Source of the DNA: Cyanobacteria bacterium M_surface_7_m2_037
GTDB lineage: Bacteria > Cyanobacteriota > Cyanobacteriia > PCC-6307 > Cyanobiaceae
Length of the DNA stretch: 7,188 nt
Direction of reading: 5' to 3'
NCBI GenBank assembly: GCA_016882585.1
Contig: VGPP01000081.1
Location: forward strand, 1-7,188
Under the pieces are notes generated by a model. The model saw only the letters and a program-made list of their open reading frames with translations. It made no database searches and had not been told where the DNA came from. Both the position numbers and the translations under genes were made by a program. Positions 1 through 6,104 of this stretch are shown in pieces; the first letter of the stretch is position 1; every line of letters begins with the position of its first letter.

Positions 1-871
1 GACGCAGCAGCGCCGCTTTCAGGGCTTCCGCCGCCTGGCGCGGCGCCCAGTGGTTGCCGCCGGAGGGCTCGGGGATCACGTCATCGATGATGCCCAGCTT
101 GAGCAGATCCGGGGCGGTGATCTTCAGCGCCTCAGCCGCCACCGGAGCTTTGCCGGCGTCGCGCCAGAGGATCGAGGCGCAGGCTTCCGGGCTAGCCACG
201 GTGTAAACGCTGTGCTGGAACATCAGCAGGCGATCGGCCACGCCGATGCCCAGGGCGCCGCCGGAGCCGCCCTCGCCGATCACGGTGGCCACGATCGGCA
301 CCCGCAGCCGGAACATCTCGCGCAGATTCACGGCGATGGCTTCGCCCTGTCCCTGCTCCTCGGCGGTGAGGCCGGCGTAGGCACCGGGGGTGTCGATGAA
401 GGAGAAGATCGGCAGGCGGAAGCGATCGGCATGCTCCATCAGCCGCATCGCCTTGCGGTAGCCGCCGGGGGAGGCCATCCCGAAGTTGCGGGCCACGTTT
501 TCCTTGGTGTCGCGCCCCTTCTGGTGACCCAGCAGCACCACGCCCTGATCGCCGATGCGGCCCACACCGCCCACCAGGGCGTGGTCATCGTTGCCGCGGC
601 GATCGCCGTGCAGCTCGATGAACTCATCGGTCACCACCTGGATGTAGTCGAGCGTGCTCGGGCGCTGGGGGTGGCGGGCCACCTGGATTTTCTGAGCTGG
701 GCTCAGGTTGGTGAAGATCTCCTCGCGGCGCCGCGCCGCCAGGGTTTCCAGCTGCAGCAGCTGCTGGCTCACATCCACTTCCGAATCCTTGGCCAGCTGG
801 CGGATCTGCTCGATCTGCTCCTCCAGCTCCACCAGAGGTTTCTCGAAATCAAGCAGCGGACGGCGGGCCAT
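1..871 (-). CDS. accA: Acetyl-CoA carboxylase carboxyltransferase subunit alpha, C-terminus cut by window edge
   Basis: This is the alpha subunit of the carboxyltransferase half of acetyl-CoA carboxylase. With AccD it moves the carboxyl group from biotin-BCCP to acetyl-CoA, giving malonyl-CoA in the cytoplasm, the first committed step of fatty acid synthesis. The visible 290 residues start MARRPLLDFEKP, the usual cyanobacterial AccA start, followed by a helical N-terminus (about 10-60) and then the crotonase-type carboxyltransferase fold. The motifs IDTPGAYAG (159-167) and GEGGSGGALGIG (199-210) form the acyl-CoA and oxyanion region, and SPEACASILWRD (227-238) is also typical. The family is about 320-330 residues long, so roughly 30-40 residues lie beyond base 1. 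The ATG has no clear Shine-Dalgarno sequence; it was chosen because of the conserved N-terminus. It lies 56 bases after aar on the same strand, so co-transcription is plausible. Confidence 0.97.
   Translation of the reverse strand, partial: MARRPLLDFEKPLVELEEQIEQIRQLAKDSEVDVSQQLLQLETLAARRREEIFTNLSPAQKIQVARHPQRPSTLDYIQVVTDEFIELHGDRRGNDDHALVGGVGRIGDQGVVLLGHQKGRDTKENVARNFGMASPGGYRKAMRLMEHADRFRLPIFSFIDTPGAYAGLTAEEQGQGEAIAVNLREMFRLRVPIVATVIGEGGSGGALGIGVADRLLMFQHSVYTVASPEACASILWRDAGKAPVAAEALKITAPDLLKLGIIDDVIPEPSGGNHWAPRQAAEALKAALLR
599..606. repeat. HIP1 octamer GCGATCGC
   Basis: Exact copy of the palindromic octamer that is greatly over-represented in many cyanobacterial genomes, here inside accA. 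It supports the cyanobacterial origin. Confidence 0.7.
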
Positions 872-927
872 GGCAGCAGGAGAGAGGCTGGGCTGGGCTG
901 AACGGGCGTGGCGGTGGCTGGAGGGGC

Positions 928-1995
928 TCAGGCGGCCGCCAGTTCCACGCCGCCCTGGGCTGCCCGGCTCAGCTGGGCAGGGTTGAGGCCGATGGCCTGG
1001 AATCCATGGCGCAGCGAGGCTTCGCCGATGCGCTCCATGTTGGCCAGCGAGATGTTGTTGCGCCCCCAGCTGAAGTTGGTGTGGATTCCCTCAAATTCCA
1101 GCAGCATCGCCTCGGCAAAGCAAGCGAACAGCTGCCTCTTGGGGTTTTCCATCTCGGCCACTTCCATCATCTGCCAGCCGATGTCCTGCCAGAACTCCAC
1201 GATGCCGCCCTTGAGCATGTGTACCCCATCACCGGCCACCTTGGCGTCGAGATTTTTGGGATAGCCGCCGTCGATCATCAGGCAGGGCTTGCGCAGGCTG
1301 GCGTGGTCGATGCTGAGGGTCTGGGGCAGGCTGGCCACCCACACCACCACATCCGCCTGGGGCAGGGCTTCCTCGAGGCTGAGGATCGTGCCGCCGCCCA
1401 GGGAGGTTTGCAGGTCGAGCAGGCGCTGCTGCTGGCGGGCCACCAGCAGCAGCTCGCCCACGTTGGTTTTCTGGCTCAGCCAGCGGCACACCGCACTGCC
1501 GATATCGCCGGTGGCGCCCACCACGGCCACCTTGGCCCGGCTCAGATTGATGCCCAGCAGCGGCGCATTGCGCTCAACCTGCTGACAGATCACCCAGGCG
1601 GTGTGTGTGTTGCCGGTGGTGAAGCGCTCCCACTCGAGGGTGGTGTTGCGGATCTGCTGGAACTTCGAGAGGTCGTAGTTCTCGAAAATGATCGAGGTGA
1701 AACCGCCCAGGGCCGTCACGTTGATGCCCTGCTTCTGGGCCATCTCCATGGCGTTCTGCACCTTGCGGGTGGCCGTTTTGAAGCGACTCAGCATCTCCGG
1801 CACGAAGCAGGAGTCGATGTAGGTGCCTTCGATCGTCTGGCCGGTGCGGCTGGTCACCTGGAAGGTTTCCAGCAGCTGGGGCGGGGCGGAGCACCAGGCG
1901 AGCATGTCGGCCTCAGCCATCTCCTCGAGTCCCAGCTCGCGGGCCTTTTCCTGGGCCTGGGCGAAGCTGCTGGAGTGACCGATCAGACCAAACAT
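928..1995 (-). CDS. aar: Long-chain acyl-[acyl-carrier-protein] reductase
   Basis: Aar reduces C16/C18 acyl-ACP to the fatty aldehyde with NADPH, the first step of cyanobacterial alkane synthesis, and hands the aldehyde to Ado encoded just upstream. The product has 355 residues. The start MFGLIGH is the conserved Aar N-terminus, with AGGAG 11 bases before the ATG; a GTG eight codons further out (2019) would place residues before that motif and was rejected. Landmarks are FKTATRK (72-78), GGFTSIIFEN (97-106), the Rossmann NADPH loop VGATGDIGS (159-167), DGGYPKNL (242-249) and FACFAEAMLLEFEG (290-303). Cys292 in this last motif matches the acylated catalytic cysteine of the family (Cys294 in Synechococcus elongatus). 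The tail after GFQAIGL (about 18 residues, ending ELAAA) runs some 14 residues beyond the S. elongatus enzyme as I recall it. It is followed by accA. Confidence 0.97.
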   Translation of the reverse strand: MFGLIGHSSSFAQAQEKARELGLEEMAEADMLAWCSAPPQLLETFQVTSRTGQTIEGTYIDSCFVPEMLSRFKTATRKVQNAMEMAQKQGINVTALGGFTSIIFENYDLSKFQQIRNTTLEWERFTTGNTHTAWVICQQVERNAPLLGINLSRAKVAVVGATGDIGSAVCRWLSQKTNVGELLLVARQQQRLLDLQTSLGGGTILSLEEALPQADVVVWVASLPQTLSIDHASLRKPCLMIDGGYPKNLDAKVAGDGVHMLKGGIVEFWQDIGWQMMEVAEMENPKRQLFACFAEAMLLEFEGIHTNFSWGRNNISLANMERIGEASLRHGFQAIGLNPAQLSRAAQGGVELAAA

Positions 1996-2006
1996 GCGTG
2001 CAGATG

Positions 2007-2011
2007 CTCCT
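2007..2011 (-). promoter_or_regulatory. Ribosome binding site of aar
   Basis: AGGAG on the minus strand, 11 bases before the ATG at 1995. It supports this start over the in-frame GTG at 2019, because the site lies inside the longer reading frame and would be too far downstream to serve that start. Confidence 0.6.
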
Positions 2012-2045
2012 GGTGACACACCGGCCTGGAAGTCACCCGATTAAA
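2012..2045 (-). promoter_or_regulatory. Possible own promoter and dyad for aar in the ado-aar gap
   Basis: The 79-base gap between ado and aar holds TTTAAT on the minus strand (2040-2045), a 5-of-6 match to the bacterial -10 box, in otherwise GC-rich DNA. No good -35 box lies 16-18 bases upstream. Just downstream is a dyad with 6-bp arms (GGTGAC at 2012-2017, GTCACC at 2032-2037), which could be a small hairpin after ado or a protein site in the aar leader. A separate aar start is plausible given the gap, but this is a weak pattern-based call. Confidence 0.3.
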
Positions 2046-2074
2046 GGGCAACGCCGGTTTGGGGCTGGCGATGC

Positions 2075-2788
2075 TCAGCCCACCAGGGCGGCGGCGGCCA
2101 TGCGAGCGATCTCGCGGGTGCTGAAGCCGATCTCGGTGAGGGCTTCCTGGTAGGCGATCAGGAAATCCTCGATCAAATCTTCCTTATCCATGTGCAGCAC
2201 AGCGGCATCGGCGGCCACCTGATCGAGCATGCGGCGGATCAGGGGCAGGTTGTCGCGGTTGGCCTGCTCGAGCTCCTCGCGGCAGCTGTCGAGGTTGGCC
2301 TTGAGCCACTCCTGGCCGTAGTTGAGGTGGGTGTATTCGTCTTTCACCACGCCCTCGGTGATCTTGCGGGCGAAGGGATCGGCAACAGGGATATAGATGT
2401 GATACGCCGAGATGGCGAAGGCCTCGATCAGCAGCGCCTGGATCAGCAGGCAGGTGGGCACCTTGCCGGCCTCGAGGGCGGTGGTGAAGTTGTTGTGCAG
2501 GGGAGCGAAGAACTCCTTGGCGAAGGCCATATCGGCCGTCACGCCCAGGTTGTTGGCGCAGGCGGTGAAGCCCTTCATGTGCTTCAGCTCCATCCGGGCC
2601 AGCTTGGTGAGCTCCTCGGCCTGATCGGGCAGCAGCGTGCCGATGGCGATGTAGTTGTCGTGGGCTTCCTGCTCGCCCTCGATCACGATCGCGTTGATGC
2701 GGCTGTAAGCGTCCTTGTAGGTCTCGGTGGTGAAGTCGGGCAGGTTGGTGGTGGCTGCGTCGAGTTCCGGGGCTTCAAGGGTCGCCAT
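2075..2788 (-). CDS. ado: Aldehyde deformylating oxygenase (cyanobacterial aldehyde decarbonylase)
   Basis: Ado is a soluble non-heme di-iron oxygenase. It turns the Cn fatty aldehyde made by Aar into a Cn-1 alkane or alkene (mostly C15/C17) plus formate, using O2 and four electrons, probably from ferredoxin. The product is 237 residues, close to the 243 of the structurally solved Prochlorococcus MIT9313 enzyme, with near-identical blocks YKDAYSRINAIVIEGEQEAHDNY (24-46) and KITEGVVKDEYTHLNYG (142-158). All six iron ligands are present: Glu39, Glu67, His70, Glu122, Glu151 and His154, a constant six-residue shift from that enzyme's numbering. The start MATLEAPEL was chosen by family length, with a short AGG five bases upstream; the frame stays open for 27 more codons to 2869, but these look like leader sequence. 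It is first of the ado-aar-accA run, 99 bases after the creatininase-family gene. Confidence 0.98.
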   Translation of the reverse strand: MATLEAPELDAATTNLPDFTTETYKDAYSRINAIVIEGEQEAHDNYIAIGTLLPDQAEELTKLARMELKHMKGFTACANNLGVTADMAFAKEFFAPLHNNFTTALEAGKVPTCLLIQALLIEAFAISAYHIYIPVADPFARKITEGVVKDEYTHLNYGQEWLKANLDSCREELEQANRDNLPLIRRMLDQVAADAAVLHMDKEDLIEDFLIAYQEALTEIGFSTREIARMAAAALVG

Positions 2789-2817
2789 GGCTACCTGATC
2801 CACATCGCAATGAGGCG

Positions 2818-2823
2818 ACTGTA
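2818..2823 (-). promoter_or_regulatory. Possible -10 box of ado
   Basis: TACAGT on the minus strand (4 of 6 match to TATAAT) lies 29 bases before the ado ATG. It would give a leader of roughly 20 bases. No convincing -35 box is seen at the expected spacing. The same hexamer occurs before the S1-domain gene at 3755-3760. The 99-base gap itself suggests that ado has its own promoter. Confidence 0.25.
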
Positions 2824-2887
2824 ACCATCTCCTGTGGGTGCAGTTGGGCTTCTGAAAGCTTTTGAGCACCAGGCATCGGCTGCGGGA

Positions 2888-3715
2888 TCAGCCCCGCTCT
2901 CCGGCCGGCTTGGCTGCCCGTGGTGGCCAGGAGCTCTGGAGCAGCGCCGTTAACAGCGCCTGCCAACCGCGCACCAGCCGCTCCTGAAGGGCTTCGCCCA
3001 GCTCGGCTGAGGCGCCACGGCTGTCGCCCACCACGCCTGAGCTGGAGAGGTCGGCGGTGAGCCAGGCCTCCGGCACGGCACCTTCCAGGCTCCAGCCCAG
3101 CGGTGGAGGCTCCAGCAGCAGCCCGTCCACCGGGCGTTCCGGCCCCACCAGCTCTGGCGCCAGATGCAGCATCAGGCTTGTTTCAGCCAGGCCGGCATGC
3201 AGCCCCTGGCTGCGCTCCGGTTCGGGGATCAGCTCTCCCACACCCTCCGGGCCGCTCCACAGGAAGCAAGGCAGCACGGCCAGCTGCGGACGACTGCCGC
3301 GCAATTGGCGGGCGGCCACCTGCAGCAGGGCGATCTGGCCGCCATGGCCGTTGAACAGCACCAGCCGCTCAAAGCCCGCATCGGCCAGCTGCGCTCCGAT
3401 CACCTCGATCTGGCGGATCAGCAGCTCCGCCGGCAGGCTCAATGTTCCCTGGAAGCTCTGATGCTCGGGGGAGAAGCCGAGGTGTTGCGGGGGCAGGCGC
3501 CAGATCGGCAGCTCCTCGGCCAAACCAGCCAGCACCGCATCCAGGAGCCGGTCGGCAAACAGGGCATCGGTGCCGAGGGGAAGCTGCGGGCCGTGCTGCT
3601 CGAAGGCGCCGAAGGGCCACACCACGGTGCTGCCGGGCTGGGAGGCAGCCTGCACCAGCTGCGGCCAGGCCAGTTCTTCCAGCCGCCGCGAGCCGTTTGG
3701 GCGGTTGCGCTCCAT
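2888..3715 (-). CDS. Creatininase-family metal-dependent amidohydrolase, substrate unknown
   Basis: A cytoplasmic 275-residue enzyme of the creatininase superfamily, which hydrolyses C-N bonds in cyclic amides or formamides with two divalent metals. Relatives include creatininase, the formamide hydrolase ArfB of archaeal flavin synthesis, and the mycofactocin peptidase MftE, so the family name does not give the substrate. The metal-site pattern is intact: GAFEQHGPQLPLGTD (36-50) supplies Glu39, His41 and Asp50, NGHGGQ (122-127) supplies His124, and HAGLAETS (173-180) supplies Glu179. NGHGGQ replaces the more common NGHGGN. There is no signal peptide or membrane segment. The ATG at 3715 gives normal family length, though no Shine-Dalgarno sequence is seen; a GTG 16 codons upstream is less likely. 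It is divergent from the S1 gene and 99 bases before ado. A link to alkane synthesis is not shown by the sequence. Confidence 0.9.
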   Translation of the reverse strand: MERNRPNGSRRLEELAWPQLVQAASQPGSTVVWPFGAFEQHGPQLPLGTDALFADRLLDAVLAGLAEELPIWRLPPQHLGFSPEHQSFQGTLSLPAELLIRQIEVIGAQLADAGFERLVLFNGHGGQIALLQVAARQLRGSRPQLAVLPCFLWSGPEGVGELIPEPERSQGLHAGLAETSLMLHLAPELVGPERPVDGLLLEPPPLGWSLEGAVPEAWLTADLSSSGVVGDSRGASAELGEALQERLVRGWQALLTALLQSSWPPRAAKPAGERG

Positions 3716-3754
3716 GGGCAGCGTCTCGCGAAAGGGTGGGTTGAGGGGGCTCAC

Positions 3755-3760
3755 TACAGT
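3755..3760 (+). promoter_or_regulatory. Possible -10 box of the S1-domain operon in the divergent spacer
   Basis: The 72-base spacer between the two divergent genes (3716-3787) must hold at least one promoter. TACAGT lies 27 bases before the S1-domain ATG and would give a leader of about 20 bases. No clear -35 box is present, and no promoter for the creatininase gene could be picked out. Confidence 0.25.
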
Positions 3761-3787
3761 GTGGCGCTGTGCATCTGTGCTTGTTTC

Positions 3788-5161
3788 ATGGCCGGTACTG
3801 GCAACCAGCAGCCCTCCCAGCCTTCGGCCAAGCAGGTTCAGTCGCCCCGCCCTGTGCCCCCGGCCTCCCCGCGGCCGCCGGCGGGGACTGCGCCGGTGCG
3901 CAAGCCACCCCAGGTGCTGCAAATCAATAAAAAAGAGGAGCAGCTGCAGCTCGAGCGCCAGGCCGCGGAAGCCCGCGCTGCCGCTGAAGCAGCCGCCCAG
4001 CACGCCGCTGAACTGGAAGACGCCGTGCGTGCTTCCCGCGGCGAAGCCCCGGTAGCCCCCCAACGCCCCAGCGCTCCTGCGGCCCCTGCCCGTAAGCCCG
4101 CTGCCGACGACGAGCTGTTCGACATGAGCGGCTTTGAGGGCCTCACCATGGCCGATCTGCTCGGCCCTGACGACAAGCGCGATCGCCGCGGTGGCCGCGC
4201 TGCAGCGGCGGGCTCACGCCCCTCCACCCCCCAGTCGGAACGCGCTGCTGCCGTGCCCGCCCGCACGGTGGACGACTTCGATTTCGACGCCGATGCCTTC
4301 CTGGCGGCGCTCGATGAGCAGGAATTTGTGGGAACCACCGGCGAGGTGGCCGTGGGCACTGTGGTGGGCCTCGAGAGCGATGGCGTGTATGTGGATATCG
4401 GCGGTAAGGCCCCCGGCTTCATGCCCAAGAAGGAGGCCGGCCTTGGGGTGATCACCAACCTCAAGGAGCGTTTCCCCCGCGGCACCCAGGTGGAGGTGCT
4501 CGTGACCCGCGAGCAGAACGCCGACGGCATGGTGACCGTGAGCGCCCGCGCCCTCGCCCTGCGCCAGAGCTGGGAGAAGGTGCGCCTGCTGGAGAAGGAG
4601 GGCAAGGTGCTGCAGGTGAAGGTGAATGGCTTCAACCGCGGCGGCGTCACCGCTGATGTGGAAGGTCTGCGCGGCTTCATCCCCCGCTCTCAGCTGCAGG
4701 AGGGCGAGAACCACGAAGCACTGGTGGGCAAAACCCTCGGCGTGGCGTTCCTTGAGGTGAACCCCGAAACCCGCAAGCTGGTGCTCTCGGAGAAGAAGGC
4801 CGCCACCGCGGCGATGTTCCAGAACCTGGAGGTGGGTCAGCTGGTGGAAGGCCAGGTGGTGTCGATCAAGCCCTACGGCCTGTTTGTGGATCTGGGCGGC
4901 ATCAGCGGCCTGCTGCACCAGTCCTCGATCACCGGCGGTCAGCTGCGCGATCTGCGCGAGGTGTTCGGCCAGGGAGATCGGGTGAAGGCCCTGATCACCG
5001 AGCTCGATCCCGGCCGCGGCCGCATCGCGCTGAACACCGCCCTGCTGGAGGGCCAGCCCGGCGAACTGCTCATCGATCGCGACAAGGTGATGGCGGAAGC
5101 CACCGATCGAGCCAACCGTGCTCGTAGCGTGCTGCGCCAGCAGGAACAGAGCGCCGGATGA
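3788..5161 (+). CDS. S1-domain RNA-binding protein (ribosomal protein S1 homologue, Nbp1-like)
   Basis: A 457-residue protein with three S1/OB-fold RNA-binding domains, at about 184-256 (TGEVAVGTVVGLESDGVYVDIG start), 271-336 and 349-418 (EGQVVSIKPYGLFVDLGGISGLLHQSS, the best match). Three domains is the cyanobacterial and chloroplast S1 layout, against six in E. coli. Cyanobacteria usually have a main S1 and a second homologue, called Nbp1 or S1 homologue B. This one fits the second type because of its long N-terminus: Pro/Ala/Gln-rich 1-45, a charged helix or coiled coil 47-86, then a disordered linker with two acidic-hydrophobic stretches, DDELFDMSGFEGLTMADLL (107-125) and DDFDFDADAFLAALDEQEF (162-180). 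The likely role is binding single-stranded mRNA in translation or RNA stability. The ATG was chosen because translation further upstream runs antisense through the creatininase gene; it has no clear Shine-Dalgarno sequence. It overlaps the next gene by 4 bases. Confidence 0.92.
   Translation: MAGTGNQQPSQPSAKQVQSPRPVPPASPRPPAGTAPVRKPPQVLQINKKEEQLQLERQAAEARAAAEAAAQHAAELEDAVRASRGEAPVAPQRPSAPAAPARKPAADDELFDMSGFEGLTMADLLGPDDKRDRRGGRAAAAGSRPSTPQSERAAAVPARTVDDFDFDADAFLAALDEQEFVGTTGEVAVGTVVGLESDGVYVDIGGKAPGFMPKKEAGLGVITNLKERFPRGTQVEVLVTREQNADGMVTVSARALALRQSWEKVRLLEKEGKVLQVKVNGFNRGGVTADVEGLRGFIPRSQLQEGENHEALVGKTLGVAFLEVNPETRKLVLSEKKAATAAMFQNLEVGQLVEGQVVSIKPYGLFVDLGGISGLLHQSSITGGQLRDLREVFGQGDRVKALITELDPGRGRIALNTALLEGQPGELLIDRDKVMAEATDRANRARSVLRQQEQSAG
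4179..4186. repeat. HIP1 octamer GCGATCGC
   Basis: Exact HIP1 copy in the linker-coding part of the S1-domain gene. Confidence 0.7.
5142..5146 (+). promoter_or_regulatory. Ribosome binding site of the Tab2-like gene inside the S1 gene
   Basis: AGGAA lies within the last codons of the S1-domain gene, 11 bases before the ATG at 5158. With the ATGA overlap it supports coupled translation of the two proteins. Confidence 0.5.
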
Positions 5162-6093
5162 GTCAGGCCACCGAGGAAGCGCGATCCAACACCGGGCTCA
5201 CCGCCGCCGGGCTCACCGCCCAGCCCCTGCTCCAGGCCGACTGGGAGCTCGATTACTACTCCCGCCCAATCCTCGAGGCCGACGGCAAGAAGCGTTGGGA
5301 GTTGCTGATCTGCAGCACGCCCATCGATGGTGCCGCCGGCAAGGGTTTCCGCTTCGTGCAGAACTGCTCAGCCTCCAGCGTGAATTCGCAGTGGCTCAAG
5401 CAGACCCTCGAGCAGGCAATGGAGCAGGCAGCCTCTGAGGGCTATGCCCCTCCGCGCAAACTGCGCTGCTGGCGTGCCTCCATGCGCACCATGGTGCAGC
5501 GGGCCGCCGAGCAGCTCAGCCTGGAGATGATCCCCAGCCGCCGTTGCTACGCCCTGGTGGAGTGGCTGCAGGAGCGGCAAGCCACGGTGTATCCCGGGGA
5601 AGAGGGCTACATGGCCGGGCCCCTGGCACCGGCTCCCCTGCCAATCCAGCCCCTGGCGGTGCCCCTGCCGGAAGCCGCCCGCGGCGACAGCTGGACCTGG
5701 GCCTCGTTGCCCCTGGGCGCCCTTCGCGAAGCGGCGGAGTGGGATGTGAGCTTTGCCGGGCTGGTGCCCCTCGATGGCACCGGCGACGACGACGCGATGG
5801 TGAGCGGCCTGCGCCTGTTCAGCGCCACGCGTTCCCTGGCCATTGCCGGCTGGATTGCCGGCCTAGAGCCGGTGCGTTTGGAGGTGAGCGGCAACCAGCT
5901 GGTGCTGGAGGCCGGTTTGGAGGATCGCTGGCTGCTGGGCAACCTGGAGGCCGAGGAGGCCGAGGCCGCTGCTCAGGCCTTCCGCGCCGCGCGAGAGCAG
6001 GTGGGTGGGGTGCAGTTTCTGGCGGTGCAGAGCAGCGAATCCCAGAACGGCTTCGATGGCTTCTGGGTGCTGCGCGACCTCCCCGACGCCTGA
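5158..6093 (+). CDS. Tab2/Atab2-family RNA-binding protein (DUF1092)
   Basis: A 311-residue protein of the Tab2/Atab2 family, found in cyanobacteria and plastids. In Chlamydomonas, Tab2 binds the psaB mRNA leader and is needed to translate this photosystem I subunit; Arabidopsis ATAB2 acts on both photosystems. The role of the cyanobacterial members is less clear. The family signature is visible at both ends: ADWELDYYSRPILEADGKKRWELLIC (27-52) and VQFLAVQSSESQNGFDGFWVLRDLP (285-309), with KLRCWRASMRTMVQRAAEQL (101-120) and RRCYALVEWLQERQ (128-141) between. There is no signal peptide or membrane segment. The N-terminus holds a small duplication, TGLTA-AGLTA (12-21), from a 15-bp direct repeat at 5192-5220. 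The ATG overlaps the S1 stop codon as ATGA, so these two RNA-related proteins are probably made together. Confidence 0.93.
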   Translation: MSQATEEARSNTGLTAAGLTAQPLLQADWELDYYSRPILEADGKKRWELLICSTPIDGAAGKGFRFVQNCSASSVNSQWLKQTLEQAMEQAASEGYAPPRKLRCWRASMRTMVQRAAEQLSLEMIPSRRCYALVEWLQERQATVYPGEEGYMAGPLAPAPLPIQPLAVPLPEAARGDSWTWASLPLGALREAAEWDVSFAGLVPLDGTGDDDAMVSGLRLFSATRSLAIAGWIAGLEPVRLEVSGNQLVLEAGLEDRWLLGNLEAEEAEAAAQAFRAAREQVGGVQFLAVQSSESQNGFDGFWVLRDLPDA

Positions 6094-6096
6094 GGA
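6092..6096 (+). promoter_or_regulatory. Ribosome binding site of pgeF overlapping the previous stop codon
   Basis: GAGGA shares two bases with the TGA stop of the Tab2-like gene (6091-6093) and lies 8 bases before GTG at 6105. It decides the pgeF start, since no ATG is available nearby, and it suggests that pgeF translation follows termination of the upstream gene. Confidence 0.65.
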
Positions 6097-6104
6097 CGCG
6101 GACC

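Noticed and set aside
50..901. Long plus-strand open frame (283 codons) opposite accA
   Set aside because: It is the antisense shadow of accA in GC-rich DNA; its product is His/Ala/Gly/Gln-rich with no family resemblance.
1006..2016. Long plus-strand open frame (336 codons) opposite aar
   Set aside because: Antisense shadow of aar, which is unambiguous by motifs; the composition is typical of reverse-frame translation.
2192..2824. Plus-strand open frame of 210 codons opposite ado
   Set aside because: Antisense shadow of ado, with repetitive Gly/Val/Leu/His composition and no motifs.
3164..3787. In-frame upstream extension of the S1-domain protein by 208 codons
   Set aside because: It runs antisense through the creatininase gene, which has its own metal-binding motifs; the composition changes sharply at the ATG at 3788.
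3716..4063. Upstream extension of the creatininase-family frame by 116 codons
   Set aside because: It runs antisense into the S1-domain gene and would far exceed the normal family length.
5192..5220. 15-bp tandem direct repeat (CCGGGCTCACCGCC twice) at the start of the Tab2-like gene
   Set aside because: In-frame and in the variable N-terminus, giving only a GLTA duplication; probably slippage, without further meaning.
5544..6104. Upstream extension of the pgeF frame
   Set aside because: It overlaps the Tab2-like gene in another frame and gives Gly/Arg/Ala-rich nonsense; the GTG at 6105 has a good ribosome site and normal length.
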